Shown here in pieces: positions 36,800 through 48,389 of a DNA stretch of 64,000 nucleotides. The translations under genes were made by a program, and so were the position numbers. Positions within the stretch are counted from its first letter, which is position 1, and every line of letters begins with the position of its first letter. A model generated the notes under the pieces. That model was not told the DNA's origin. It saw nothing but the letters and a program-made list of their open reading frames with translations, and made no database searches. The stretch is from Rutstroemia sp. NJR-2017a BVV2 (Eukaryota > Ascomycota > Leotiomycetes > Helotiales > Rutstroemiaceae). Location: contig NJPS01000016.1 in NCBI GenBank assembly GCA_002946415.1, forward strand, positions 434,001 through 498,000, written 5' to 3'.

Positions 36800-37237
36800 T
36801 GTTTCTACGGTTGTACTTGATTTCCAGCAAACAAATGAGACTACGCGGCTCAATTGCACTGTGATGAGTGTCGCGGTTCGGTAGCAGCAAAGACAGAATA
36901 TGGAGCTTTTCGTGCTCGGTTCGGAACGATAATTGATTTAGGTTATCCAGAAAACCATGCGGGCTTTATGCGCACAGCTTCAGATATAAATTACGAGTTT
37001 CAGTTCCTCTGTGTGTCGAAGTTGATATGCTACAAATTGGGGTGAAGGGATGTGGAAGGTCAATCTACAAAGGTTGCTGCAAATGCGGGCGGTAAGTGCG
37101 GCCGCACGTTGACCGAGCCTGGTACGCATTCGTCAAATCATTCAATTCTGATACTGGCGACTGTACCTTTTCTTTTTCTATCTTGAGAAAAGTCTGGTCC
37201 CAGCACTCGCTGTATGATCTCCTTTACTATGTCACTT
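36800..37237. other. Intergenic promoter region of MED1
   Basis: 438 nt between the ligase 3' end and the MED1 start, both transcribed leftwards. No other gene seen. Confidence 0.5.
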
Positions 37238-39697
37238 TCAACTATTTTTAGCTAGCTCTATAGCCTTCGCTGCCGCTTCTTCGAAATCGTCATATGCATG
37301 TAACTGCAATCCACTTTCCGCAATCTATATCCACATAGTCAGCCATCAATCATCCTACCTACTCATATCTCTTCCCCAGCTTCGAAGAACGGGAAAACTC
37401 CAGGGTAAAACAGAAGGTAACTCACAATCCTCTGCCCCTCCTTCTCATTCGTCCCCCTAATCCTCACCACCACCGGAATCCTCATCTCCAACTCCTCAAA
37501 CGCCAACAACACCCCCCTAGCAATCATATCCCCCAACGTCAGGCCGCCAAAAATATTCACAAAAATAACCTTAACCCTTTCATCCGCTAATATCACCTGG
37601 AAACTCTTCTTCACCGTCTCGCTCGTCGCTTTTCCGCCCGTGTCGAGAAAATTCGCGGCCTGGCCTCCGGCGTCGGCGAGTGCGTCAACGGTGTTCATGG
37701 CGAGTCCGGCGCCGTTTACCAGGGTCCCGATGTTGCCGGGGCCGGAGAACTTGATGTAGACTATGCCATCTTTTTCGGCTTCGAGTTCGTGGGGGTCTTC
37801 GAGGGATGTGCGGCGGAGGGAGTGGATTTCGGACTGCCGTTTGGTGCTCCGGAAGGCGGCGTCGTCGAAACCGAAGTTGGCGGTGACGATTTTGAGGTCG
37901 TTGGCTTCTTCGATGAACGTGGTTTCGAGGATGAAAGCTTCTTTGCTGTTATAGAGAGATATAAGGGATTCGATTAGATTACTTAGAGATTCGGTTGATG
38001 AGTCGAGGCCGAGATGCGATGCGATTGCGGAAAGTTGTGATGGATCGGGACCGGTGCGGTAGTCGAAGGGAAATTTTTCAGTTTGAGAATGCAACTGGGA
38101 AGGATCTTCCGCTGCGGATACAATCACACATGGTGAAAGGTTCTTCCGATCAATACCGATGGCTAGAAGACGTCTTCTTCCATTTCCAGAGTCTTCAGAT
38201 ACTGTGATGCCTCGTTCACGAAGTAGATCAAATGAGTCATCCTGATGAAGATATATACTCCGCTTTTGTTGAGTTGGTATTCTTGTGGATGTGGTCGTTG
38301 GCCGTATTCTTCTTATGGTGTGCATAGATCTTCGTTGTGAGGCTCCAGTTGTAGCTGCGCCAGTAGTTGCTCTTCCCGATTGCCCCAATAATCGTTTCAT
38401 AGCATCACCAAACTTGGCTGGATGGTTGACCATAGTCACCCCAGCATGTTCGAGATATTTGATCTTTGTTAAAGCATTTGGTTCACCGGGTAATGTAAAG
38501 GCTCCAGCATGACCCATGATCCTACCCGGAGCTGCATGAACACCTCCGATGAGTGCTGCAATTGGTCTGAATAGCAGTTAGAAAACTTCCTTGGGAAAGA
38601 CTGGGGAATATACTTGGGATTTGGAGAACGCTGCTTGTACTCTCTGATCCAGTCCGCGGCCTCAAGTTCTGCCTCACCACCGATTTCACCGATCAAGACA
38701 ATGCCTTCAGTATCTTCATCATGCTCAAATACTTTTAAAGCATCTACGAAGTTAGTTCCAGCCAAAACATCTCCGCCCATTCCAATGCATAGACTTTGCC
38801 CAAGTCCAGCTCTAGATGTTGATGCCACAGCTATGATAATCAGCATCAGACTTACGAAGCCGTAAGAATACTAACCCTCATAACTCAGAGTCCCCGACTT
38901 AGCAATAATTCCTATCCGGCCTGCCATAAAACAGGGAAGTGGCTGAAAACCAATTCTGCATTTCCCAATGGCTGATATAATACCGGGGGCATTTGCTCCT
39001 ACGAGTCGGCTTTTCGACTGGGTCTTTAAAATAGAATGGATCTGGTAAAGCTATTAGGCATAAGAATAAGGATATGTGAGCTTTGGTAACATACTCTCAG
39101 CATGTCATGAATAGGAATATGCTCCGCAACTGCAACGATGAGCGGTACTTCCGCCTCGATTGCTTCCTCAATCGCACCTGGCGCTTGATGAGCTGCTACA
39201 TATATACCAGTTGCATCTGGTTTCAGTTTCTCCATTGCCTATGGGAAGTTAATGAATGATGGATTTGTGGGTGACATCTTGCCCATGAAGGAAAAGAAGG
39301 CGTACTTCTCTCACGGTAGGCAATACCGGTAACCCCAAGTGTTCTCCATTCTTTCCAGGCGTCACACCACCAACGATGTTCGTTCCCCAGTCTATCGATT
39401 CCTTTGCATTTGCCGTTGCCTGTTCTATATCTCAACATCATATTGATCATTGCTTACTCCACTAGCGAGTATCTCTTACCTGTCTACCTATACACCCATG
39501 TTCGTCATTCATCTGACCTACAGGAATCGGCAAAAGAACATACCTGTAAAACCCTGAAATATTACTCTTGTGTGACTTCCGATCTTCAGATTGCCAATTG
39601 TATCTTCATATCCACATCTTCTCGCCGTCTTGCTGAAATTTCTCGTGCTTGTAAAACTACCCCGCGGCAAGCTTGTGATTGTTTTGGAGCGGATCAT
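37238..39697 (-). CDS. Fused alpha-beta succinyl-CoA-ligase-like protein, mitochondrial
   Basis: One polypeptide carries the alpha (CoA-binding) and beta parts of a succinate-CoA-ligase-like enzyme. Eight exons fit: 39697-39544, 39487-39480 (8 nt), 39419-39306, 39238-39095, 39041-38876, 38830-38614, 38566-37426, 37324-37238. They sum to 2031 nt, 676 aa. The N-terminus ([20 protein letters not shown]) is a mitochondrial-type presequence. Alpha features: [43 protein letters not shown], and the active-site His loop [10 protein letters not shown]. After a Ser/Thr/Arg linker the beta part has a divergent ATP-grasp region, then [25 protein letters not shown] and IFVNIFGG. Canonical subunits are separate genes, so this may be a paralogue with altered activity. 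Whether it makes succinyl-CoA is not shown. Confidence 0.88.
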
Positions 39698-40569
39698 ATT
39701 GTACACGAATCTTTGGGACTCTCAAGAAAAGAAAAAAGAAATTTAGCTACCGCAATGAAACTAGAAACAAATTTAAGAAGCCGCTATCGACACAAGATAT
39801 CTGGGAAACACGACCGTCGTCAAATTCTCCCATCTATCACTTCCTATCATCAACCCCTCAACCTCGGCGTCGATATCGGAGACTCTCCCCCCTCCCTTCC
39901 CCTTCCCTCCCTCCGGTCCCTCCGATCCCTCCCACGCGGAAATAAACCACTCTCGGAACTCCACCAAAAACCATTTATACCCGCCCCTTCAACCACAGCC
40001 CCCAAGTGTGGGGAAGCCAGCTCTCGATCTACAGCGCAATAATGCACATCACCGAGTCCGCAGCCCCTTCCACACCTGTTCCTAGTTCGCATCTCCATAT
40101 TTCTACAAAAAAGGTACTTAAACCGTACTTCTAGACTTCTCGTATCAAGAATCCCAGTTTCTAAGGATAGAAACGCAAGTTATGCTCCAGAGCAATTTTT
40201 GTCATATAACGCGTACTGCATGAGAGTCAATCACCGAAGCTCACTGGGCGCGCAGAGCTCCCTCTCCCCACCCCACACCTTAGCTCTCTCCGTAGATATT
40301 CCGCAGGTAGGGTCGATCCACATTCTTGGGATAAAGAAAGGGTCTTGAGGTCGCACGGTGAAGACGATAGATACATACAATAAGTCCGGTTCGATTCCTT
40401 AGATATTCTATCTTTGTTTTCTTAGAGCTTGGCGGGTTTTGTGTTACTGGATCGCTTTACGCAGAATTACATACATATACGAAGGAACGCGGCAACTGGA
40501 GTTGGAAGTGGAAGTCGAAGTCGAAGTATAAGTGTATTCACCGTATCTATCATCTCATCAACAGCGACA
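39698..40569. other. Divergent promoter region
   Basis: Shared upstream region of the ligase gene (-) and the charged hypothetical gene (+). The sequence near 39860-39930 is strongly CT-rich. Open frames here are composition artefacts. Confidence 0.5.
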
Positions 40570-41251
40570 ATGACCGCCGCTCCAAAAGGTAAGATTGCAG
40601 TTCTCTTTTCCTCCGTTCCTGTCACTCAGCGCCAACCTGATTTCTCCTCCTCCCCAATCCCCTTTCCATCTCAAAAGAACCACCCTCACTAACCTCACCC
40701 CCTTAGACCTCGCATCCTCCCTCCACACCCTCTCCATCCACCCCACACCCTCCAAATCCTCCCCCGCCTTCGCAAAACCGCAATCCACCAGCTCCTCCAA
40801 AAAACAATCCGTCGCCGACTCCTGGGAAGACGACGCCTCCTCCTCCGACACCGAAACCGAGGCCGAAACCTCCACCACAACCCGCCCCTCCCACTCCCGC
40901 GACGAAACCCCCCTCTCCCCCTCCTACCCATCCGTCCCCCCACCAACGCCCATCTCCCCCCCGTCCTCCTCCTCCGATTTCGCGAACCCGTTCGGCTACC
41001 CAGGAGACGGAGCCGCAGCAGCAGGAGCAGCAAAGAACGATGGCAAGAGACAGGAGAAGACCGATGCAGTAGCGCGGAGAATGATTGCGGGGGCGTTGGG
41101 GGTGCGCGCGCCGAAGAAGACGGACGAGCAGAAGGAGTATGAGAAGGCGGCGAGGGAGAAGGAGTTGCGGAGGAGGAGGGAGGAGAAGGAGGAGGCGGAG
41201 AGAAGGAGGGAGGAGGAGGAGAGGAGGAAGAGGGAGGTTTGGGAGGGGTAG
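40570..41251 (+). CDS. Conserved-looking small charged hypothetical protein
   Basis: Two exons, 40570-40588 and 40707-41251, give 187 aa (MTAAPK|DLASSLHTLSIHPTP). I do not recognise a named family. The N-terminal half is Ser/Pro/Thr-rich with an acidic Ser-Asp-Glu patch (SWEDDASSSDTETEAE). A short conserved-looking segment (DAVARRMIAGALGVRAPKKT) leads into an extremely charged Glu/Arg/Lys helix ending VWEG*, likely a coiled coil or single alpha-helix. The first exon is only 19 nt, which is common in fungal genes. Exon 2 is C-rich with strict C/G third positions, unlike neighbouring genes. The intron has a good GTAAGA donor and a pyrimidine-rich acceptor CCTTAG. Localisation and role unknown. 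Confidence 0.7.
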
Positions 41252-41984
41252 GGTAGATTTGACGGGAGGCTGGCAGGAGAATATGGATGTGTGGGTGGGG
41301 GTTGGTTTAGTGGTTGCCTGTGAGTTGAGGTTTGGGCGTGTTCAGTGTAAATACGGATGCCCAAAGGATTAGCGTGGTTAGAAAGAGGAGTATGGAACAT
41401 ATTATCAAGGACTGCCAGATGAGAGGGGGATCAAACACAATCAAGACCAACAGCCGCTTAATTGACTTTCCAGTCGGACTGGCTCGCAAGATATTGTAGA
41501 ACTCAGCAAGCAAACAAACCCACATACGCATCACTGTATCATAAAGCCTCAAAAACAATGTAAAGATTAGGATAAAACTTCATTGCCTCACCAGACTCAA
41601 AAACAAAAAGCAGCTAGATTCCCACCCTCCTTTGAGTAAGCAAGAAAATACCTATGCTCTTGTGCATGAAGAAAATACTAAGATTGCTTGACTCCTCGAA
41701 CGCTCCAGTATTTGTGTTATAGTTGAATGAATCCTCCCACCCAACCAACCGCAAGAAGAGAAAGTGACCCGGATCATAACATTATCTCATTATTCGTTGG
41801 TGCCGAGTATGTCAGGATCATTCCTCTTCCTGGGAATCTCAACCTTTGTCCTCCTAGATCGCCCATCATAACTGACAGATTGAATGCCTTCCCGCTAGCT
41901 TGCCAATGCATCATACTCGAGTATTTGTCGTTGCAATTGCCGTGACTGCGAATTTTCGTAAAAGGTAGTGAATAGCACCATAAT
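41252..41984. other. Convergent intergenic region
   Basis: Between the stop of the charged hypothetical gene (+) and the stop of SUMO (-). No gene is supported; both 3' UTRs presumably lie here. Confidence 0.5.
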
Positions 41985-42382
41985 CTAATAAGCCCCTCCG
42001 ATCTGTTCCTGATGAACCTCAAGAGTATCTCCATCCTGCATATCCAGCTGTACAAGAATTTCCCGGTCAGTGAATGTGCATGCGACACAGTGGCGCAATC
42101 GCTTGCTCGGTACCAAGTAGGCAACAGGAGCAAAGAAAAGCAACGTACCTTATCCGGGCTGTCCGTAGGCTGAACCCGGCTTCCGTCAAAGAGGAATCGA
42201 ACAGAGTTCGGCGCCTTGCCTTGTCGGTCACAGAAGGCATCCATCAATTTCTTGAGCTGTGTCGACCGCTTGATCTTGAAGAATACTTCGTTGTTGTTGT
42301 CGGTGACTTTGATGTTGAGATGCTCTGAGGCGACGGGGGTTTCGGGCTTCTCGCCAGCTGGAGATCCTTCGTTGTCGGACAT
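41985..42382 (-). CDS. SMT3: SUMO (ubiquitin-like modifier, Smt3)
   Basis: Small ubiquitin-like modifier that is conjugated to nuclear and other proteins by E1/E2/E3 SUMO enzymes. Exon 1 (42382-42149) and exon 2 (42047-41985) give 98 aa. The N-terminal flexible tail (MSDNEGSPAGEKPETPVASE) leads into HLNIKVTDNNNEVFFKIKRS, LKKLMDAFCDRQGK, then VRFLFDGSRVQPTDSPDK and LDMQDGDTLEVHQEQIGG. The mature end is Gly95-Gly96. A two-residue tail (Ala-Tyr) follows and must be removed by an Ulp-type protease. The 101-nt intron lies just before the conserved LDMQDGD. A likely 5' UTR intron is annotated separately. The assignment is very firm. Confidence 0.97.
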
Positions 42383-42434
42383 GTTTGTTATTTTTTCGTG
42401 AGTGAAGAAAGATGGAAGTTCTGTGAATACAAGG

Positions 42435-42508
42435 CTAGATGGTGAAAGTGGGTTAGTTGGATCGATGAGGATGAAGTATGAGAATGAGACTCAAAGGTGT
42501 AGGCTTAC
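42435..42508 (-). other. Likely 5' UTR intron of the SUMO gene
   Basis: On the minus strand, GTAAGC begins at 42508 and the sequence ends CATCTAG at 42435, with a CTAAC branch-like site inside. It lies 53-126 nt upstream of the SUMO ATG. This is inferred from consensus only. Confidence 0.5.
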
Positions 42509-42921
42509 GTTCTGAGAGGGGTGAATCAATTAGTGATGATGGATGAGTTGGACGGTTGGAAGTGGTTGTGGGTGGAAGTTGTGTGGAGTTGTGGTCTGGA
42601 AGATACCAAGGTAGGTCGGGTACGGAGGAAGTTACAGTAGTGAGTTCACGCGTTGACCGATGACGCTAAAATTTTGTACTCGAGGCATGAAGCGAGGGAG
42701 AGGGGTGATGGATGGTTCTATATACAGCTCACAGCGGCGTACAAATTATAAAATTGATTTCTGATTTCGCATTTAAGCAATCCAATCCGATCACTTCATA
42801 TTCTTAATTCGCTTCCTTTTCCTTCATCCACGCGGAATTAATAATGGTGATGACCCCCCGCTCTTGCTTTTGTGAGGTGATACTGACGCATATGTAGCCA
42901 GCTAACGACAATGATATCACT

Positions 42922-43280
42922 TCAGATCCCCCATGCCATTCAAAAGCAGTATGTTTTGTCACCTTATAACTTTCCTTTTTCCGCCTGTGGTAGAGTGACT
43001 AGAGCCGTCAAGCTGACATGGTCTCGAAAAGTGTGCAATTCAAGGTCAGCCTCAGCTACCATTGAGCCCCGCCACAAAAGCAGAGCTGACGACTACCACA
43101 GATTGTCTAGCAAAGAATAGCTACAATGAAGACAAATGCAGATCGCAAGTCGATGCTTTGTATGACTGTTGCAATAGGTTCTACGAGAAGAATGGGGATG
43201 ATGCGAAGAGCGTCAGTTGTCCCAAGGCGAGCCTGTTGAAACTCAAGATGAAGCAAAGGGCCGAAGCGTCGTCGAAGTAA
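42922..43280 (+). CDS. CMC4: Twin-CX9C mitochondrial intermembrane-space protein Cmc4 (5' end unresolved)
   Basis: Homologue of yeast Cmc4, a small twin-cysteine protein of the mitochondrial intermembrane space imported by the Mia40 pathway. The spliced product reads SDPPCHSKA | CAIQD | CLAKNSYNEDKC, then VDALYDCCNRFYEKNGDDAK and SLLKLKMKQR. These match Cmc4 segment by segment, including all cysteines. Three coding segments are supported: up to 42948, a 13-nt exon at 43032-43044 (TGT GCA ATT CAA G), and 43102-43280. Introns are 83 and 57 nt. No ATG lies in frame directly upstream of the first segment, so the start codon is probably in a further 5' exon. The start coordinate given is only the beginning of the confident coding text. 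The gene is divergent from SUMO. Confidence 0.82.
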
Positions 43281-43857
43281 GAGCATAGTGAAGGCTTCAA
43301 TACGACGGCATAAGTCCGAACCCAGACTCCTGTACATAGACATAGACCAGAGCACACAAGCCACTCCCGTCCAAGAACCATCTAGAACTATCAGATCTTC
43401 ACAGAAACATCCATATGTAACACTCCAAGTTTACTGCCCACCTTCAATCCTCTCCGAAAAAAGGTCAGAGAACGGAAACAGGAAGAGTCGGTGTTGATAT
43501 GGCCGATCATGAGCGCGCAAAGAGATCCGTAAAGGACCTGATCAAACATTGAAGGCTTGATCCGAGACTCTATTTAGAAGGGCGGTTAAGACATTATGTT
43601 GAAAAAGATTTCGGAATTGCTTCGTCCAGAGGAGTTTTATGTCGAAAAATTCCTTAGCGTGATATTGCAATTTGGCGCTAAGCTGTTTTGAGAATTTCAA
43701 AAGAGACGCGATTACTACCGGGTACCAAAAAGTTCAAGCTTGACTTGGAGCTCGCTTTTGCGACTGACGGAAGTATCAACAGTAAGGAAGCTTTGTACAT
43801 ACATTGCTTCTATCATTCTTTTTGTTTTCAGGACATTATCATATCTTATTGCTCAGT
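43281..43857. other. Intergenic region upstream of the nucleoporin gene
   Basis: 577 nt with no supported gene between CMC4 and the nucleoporin start. Confidence 0.5.
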
Positions 43858-46800
43858 ATGGCGCCTATGACGAGAAATTCTGCGAATTCTGCGACGGGAA
43901 ATGGAAATCATGCTGGTGGTTTAGATGTACCAAGAAACCAGGTACGGAATCGACTCTTCCCCCCTTGCAGAGTTGCAGAGTTGCAGAGTTGCAGAGTTGC
44001 AGACATTGAAAAGTTAACCTTCCATTTCTTCTAGAATTTCCGCGAAGGCAGTTGGCAGCTTGTTAGCGTAAGTGCGATGGAATGTAAAAAACGCGGTATA
44101 TAGCTTACCCGGTGCAGCAATCGAATTCACGTTTCGAACGAGGTTTTTCGGAGGGCCCTTCTTCATATGACGGAGATGAAATGGCGTCGCGGAACGGTGA
44201 AGATGCAGGTGGGTTTGGTTGAACGATTGCTGTCCTTATATAGCCTTTACTGATGCTATATACTTGACGTAGATTATGGAAAACCACCTATGGTCGAAAA
44301 CAATTCTGAAAATGACGATGTTCTATATCCTCTCAAGGATGCTGCGAATCGAGTCGGAAATGAGGTTGAGAGGTTCGCCGAGTTTCTAGACGGATACAAT
44401 CCCTTGAAAGTCACGGATGGAGACGAACGACGAGAGATGGCATTTGACCTTATAGAGCTGTATCACAAAATCGCGCTGGAGACTTTGGACCGACTACGAG
44501 ATCGACATGAATCCGAACGCCGGAAACTCGAGGGATTGAGCTGGAGGAGAAAGATGCGAGGCCTCAAGATCACTCAAGATACAGATGAGATGGAATTGGA
44601 GGATTCGGATGCTGAGGAGGAATTCGTCACTAATTCAAAAACGACTGTGAAGGACTTGGTACGATGGGAGCAGGAAGCGCAAACATGGGATTTGTTAAAA
44701 CGCCTGGCCCATCTTCGATTTTCAGACTCAAATACCGCCCAGAGTCCCAAACATCAACGTAGTCCCATACATCAGTATTCGAACGAGCGCGATGTTTGGG
44801 AGCACTTTCTCGAGACCGACAAATTGGCGCTTGAACGGAAAACGGTACTCCGATGGCTTCAAGATACAGCGGAGGAGTCGGGAGAGGAAATTGATGTCCT
44901 TGTTCAGGATTTACAGCAAAATGCAGACAGAGGCGACATTATTGCACATGGTTGGTTACATACTAAGGCTGCGATCAAGAATCTTAAGCGTGTAAACAGC
45001 TGGGCTCGACCGCTTGATCCTGCTTCAGCTGAGGTCCAGAACGCAGCATGGAATACGCCTAAAACCGAACCCCTAGTCACCCAGCTTGATCCTGATTCTG
45101 TTACCCGTCAAGGCCGCAAGCTGGAGGCGCAAGATGAATATTTTGAACGGGCTATCTGGTTGGGATGTTACGAAATGTTACGAAGGGGCAGAAGTGCGGC
45201 TGACATAAGGGAGTGGTGTATGGATCGAACGGAGATCTGGAGAGCCGTCAGTATGTCTGGTCTTCCTGATGAGCAGCCTCAGGAAGGCGACGAGGAAGGA
45301 AATCCCGCATCTGGCGCCCTTTGGAGACGTATGTGCTTTGCCCTTGCACGGAAGGGAGGCAACGACGAATACGAACGAGCGGTATATGGCATTCTTTCTG
45401 GAGATATTTCTAGCGTCGAACCGGTCTGTCGGACTTGGGATGATTTCGTCTTCACTCACTACAACGCTTTACTGAGGACACAATTCGATCAGTATATTCA
45501 GTCTGTTCATCCTCAAGGAGTAATGAACGGAACTCTTAACTTCTCAGCACTCGACGCAATTGTGCTTCACGGGGATAACGCGACAGCTGGAAATCGTCTT
45601 GTGGAGAAATTGAAAACCGATGCTCGGACCTCACAAGAAACTTTACAGCCAATGAAGATGCTTCAGGGGGTTCTCATTGCGGACCAGTTCGCCTATTTCA
45701 TCCATCAACAAGGTCTAGCCTTATCAAAATTCGCAAACGAACACACGACATCAAATTTGATACCCCGGAGTTCGGAACAGCCCAAGGATCTGGACATCAC
45801 GAAATACATTGACTTGGCTGATCATGACAGCTTACGAGTCCTTACTCATGTGTTGCTTATTTTCAGAAGTCTGGGGCTTGACTTTGGTGGCGTACTCAAG
45901 GAATCAGTCATTGAGAATGTGATTGTAGCATATATCACTTTCCTCCGGTTGGCGAACAAGGGGGAGCTAATCCCTTTATACTGTTCGCAACTTTCTGGGG
46001 CCAGAAGATATGCTACGCTTAGCCGTAACCTCATCGACATCACCGACCCAGAGCAGAGAATCACACAAATCCGACTTATGCGGGAATTAGGATTAGATGT
46101 TCAGCAATTCGTCAAGTTCCAATCCAGATTCCTCTTCCAGGACTACCCAGATGAAACCAAAGACTACCCAGCATCCAAGATGTTTGATATACTGGATGAC
46201 AATGGCAAAGGAGGCAAGAGAGTTAGGAAAGACTTCTTTGGTCGAGATCCTGATGAAGTCGACAGAGTTGATTTACTTTTCATTAGAAGCTTAGAGTGGT
46301 ACTTGCTTGTGGATGGGTTATGGGCCGAAACCTTCCAGGTCGGAAGAATGTTATATCAGCGCTTCTTCAGTGAGTCACCAAATGTTTCCATCCTTTGATG
46401 TCACTAACAGGTGGTCAGAACACATGCATCTTAACGCAGCTCGATGCTTAGCAAGTAGAGTCCCAAGCTCAGACATCGCAAAGAGTAAAACACTAGCACT
46501 TTTGGGCGAGAGTCTCGACTTCAACCTCCTAGAATCAGATAGCGATGACGATTTGACCGAAGTCCTTGATGGCACCGCGAATAACAAGAGACTAATCAAG
46601 CGTTACATGCTGGAACAAGCAAAGAATTTCCGGGAACTCGAGACACTCGTTATGGCGTTGGACCATATTGAGACTATCTCAGCAACATATCAAATTCTCG
46701 AAGAGCAAGTTCATGGAAATAATGGAAGATTGACTTTATCACTGACTGTGCGTGATTCTAGGATTGATGATCAAAAATGGCAAAGTGAATTGAAGCGTGG

Positions 46801-47252
46801 AGTTGCTCAAGCTATTGCACCCGCGAAAGCCTGCCTGCCAGGACTGTTCCAAGGATGGTTAACAACAAGCCAATTAGGTAATTCACCTTCTCCTTTAACA
46901 GTGACAATGCTAATGCGTTCGTTTAGCGGAACCAGAGTTCAAGATTCTTCGCGAAACATATCTTCCTCAAACCATATTGGGCTGGGTCAGCCAATTAGAG
47001 ATGGCGGGAATGTTGTTGACTCGTGACTTTTTGATGGAGGCCATGGATCTGGCTACCATCATTGCTGCTGAGGATTCCGACTTATTGGAGCTCTTCACCA
47101 GCACCGGACGAATGCCTGAGCTTGTGGATGCGCTTGCAAGCGCTAGTAAACAACTTCTTATCTCGACATCCAGCAAGAAAGGTACGGCGACGCAGAGCAA
47201 GAAAATGAGAGCCAAAGGGTGGACGCATGAGTTGTGGAACGTGAAGGCATAG
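43858..47252 (+). CDS. NUP84: Nucleoporin Nup107/Nup84
   Basis: Structural scaffold nucleoporin of the Y (Nup84/Nup107) complex of the nuclear pore. Six exons, 43858-43941, 44035-44067, 44118-44208, 44273-46369, 46419-46877 and 46927-47252, total 3090 nt, 1029 aa. The N-terminal 80 aa are low-complexity and polar (NSANSATGNGNHAGG). The conserved helical region includes ERFAEFLDGYNPL, LVRWEQEAQTWDLLKRL, FERAIWLGCYEMLRRGRSAA, IREWCMDRTEIWRAVSMSGL, then GGNDEYERAVYGILSGD and RTWDDFVFTHYNALLR. The C-terminal alpha-solenoid ends with RDFLMEAMDLATIIAAEDSD and WTHELWNVKA. Length and motif order fit fungal Nup84 orthologues. The donor at 46370 requires the acceptor at 46418 (GGTCAG) rather than the closer AACAG to keep frame. 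Intron 1 carries an 8-bp repeat array. Confidence 0.93.
43965..44004 (+). repeat. 5 x 8-bp tandem repeat inside nucleoporin intron 1
   Basis: Four copies of ttgcagag and a final ttgcagac lie in the 93-nt intron between nucleoporin exons 1 and 2. Every copy contains a CAG that resembles a 3' splice site. Confidence 0.9.
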
Positions 47253-48389
47253 ATATGATGGCACTGTTTGTATACAAATTTCATTCGAGTGTTATAGCGG
47301 GTATGGTGTCGGTCCCATGAATGAGGATTGGATGGTTGGATGGGATTAGAAGGCTTTGAAGGCCCCCTGTAATGATGGATTTTTTATGGCTTGACTTCAA
47401 CCTACCATGTTGAGATGACAAGACAAACACGGGATCTTTAAAAGCCAAGTTGCGACCCATAATGAAGTGTACAATACCATACTAAAACTTAATCTTGTCA
47501 GACCATACAATCTTTTCCCTTCAGGAATACCGTACTCCCGATGGCAACACGGCGAGATGATTCTTACACACACACTCATAGTGGCACTCTACGCCGTCGG
47601 GTTCAGATTCTTGGTTGTTTATATTGCGGTCCATGTTTACGATATGTTAGGTAAGATCTGACGGTGTTTGGGGGTAATGAACCTATCGCATGGTTGGGAT
47701 TGTTTCGTATTCTAATTCCAACATTACTCCCAACATTACTTGGATGCATACGGAAAGGAGCATGCGAAGCTGACTTTCAGTTCTGACTTGGCTCCTCCAA
47801 TAGGCATAGTAATAGGGATACGACTCTGTTGGAAGACACATGTCGACTCCTGATATTCCAGTCCTATAACTATTGCTCGGGAAAATGTCGAGATTGATGG
47901 TAACCTTCCACATTGATATCGTGAGCAGACGGGAAGGAGACCCGATAGCGAAGGAGGCCCGGCCGCCATAAATTTGCATGCTCCTTCATCACAGTTCATC
48001 TGATATTCTGCGTCGTATAAAAATTAATGTGATGTTGTCGTGTTCGAGGGCACCAAAGACGCTTAAACCACTGTCTCGATATCAACCTAGAGGGCTGGTC
48101 CTGTTGACTATGACCTAGCTCTACCAAATAATCGTAGTAAATAGAGCAATATTACACTCTCCTCCCAATATTTACCAAACAAATCCACACAGAACTATCG
48201 TAAATCTAACAGTAACGTACTTACAAGTTCCTCCAGCTAACTCCATCTGGGGTCCAAAAAAGCTTAGACGCGGTCCCGTGGTGTTCGAAAGCAGCAAGCC
48301 TCTTTGAAATCTACCACCGAAAGCTAATTCTTCTGTACAACCAAAATAGATACCATGGCGACAACAACTTCTCTTCAATCATCACGATC
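47253..48389. other. Intergenic region
   Basis: 1.1 kb between the nucleoporin stop and the AT-hook gene start. Short frames do not resemble known proteins. An ATG at 48355 opens only a 23-codon frame that ends just inside the next gene, so it could act as an upstream ORF. Confidence 0.5.

Noticed and set aside
40385..40399. B-box-like ggttcgattcc suggesting a tRNA
   Set aside because: No matching A box or cloverleaf arms upstream at tRNA distance.
41085..41372. Arg/Gly-rich plus-strand frame overlapping the charged hypothetical gene
   Set aside because: Out-of-frame shadow of the Glu/Arg/Lys codons in the real gene.
46401..46410. Acceptor AACAG at 46410 for nucleoporin intron 4
   Set aside because: It gives the wrong frame after the GTGAGT donor. 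The next AG (46418) restores the conserved HLNAARCLA sequence.
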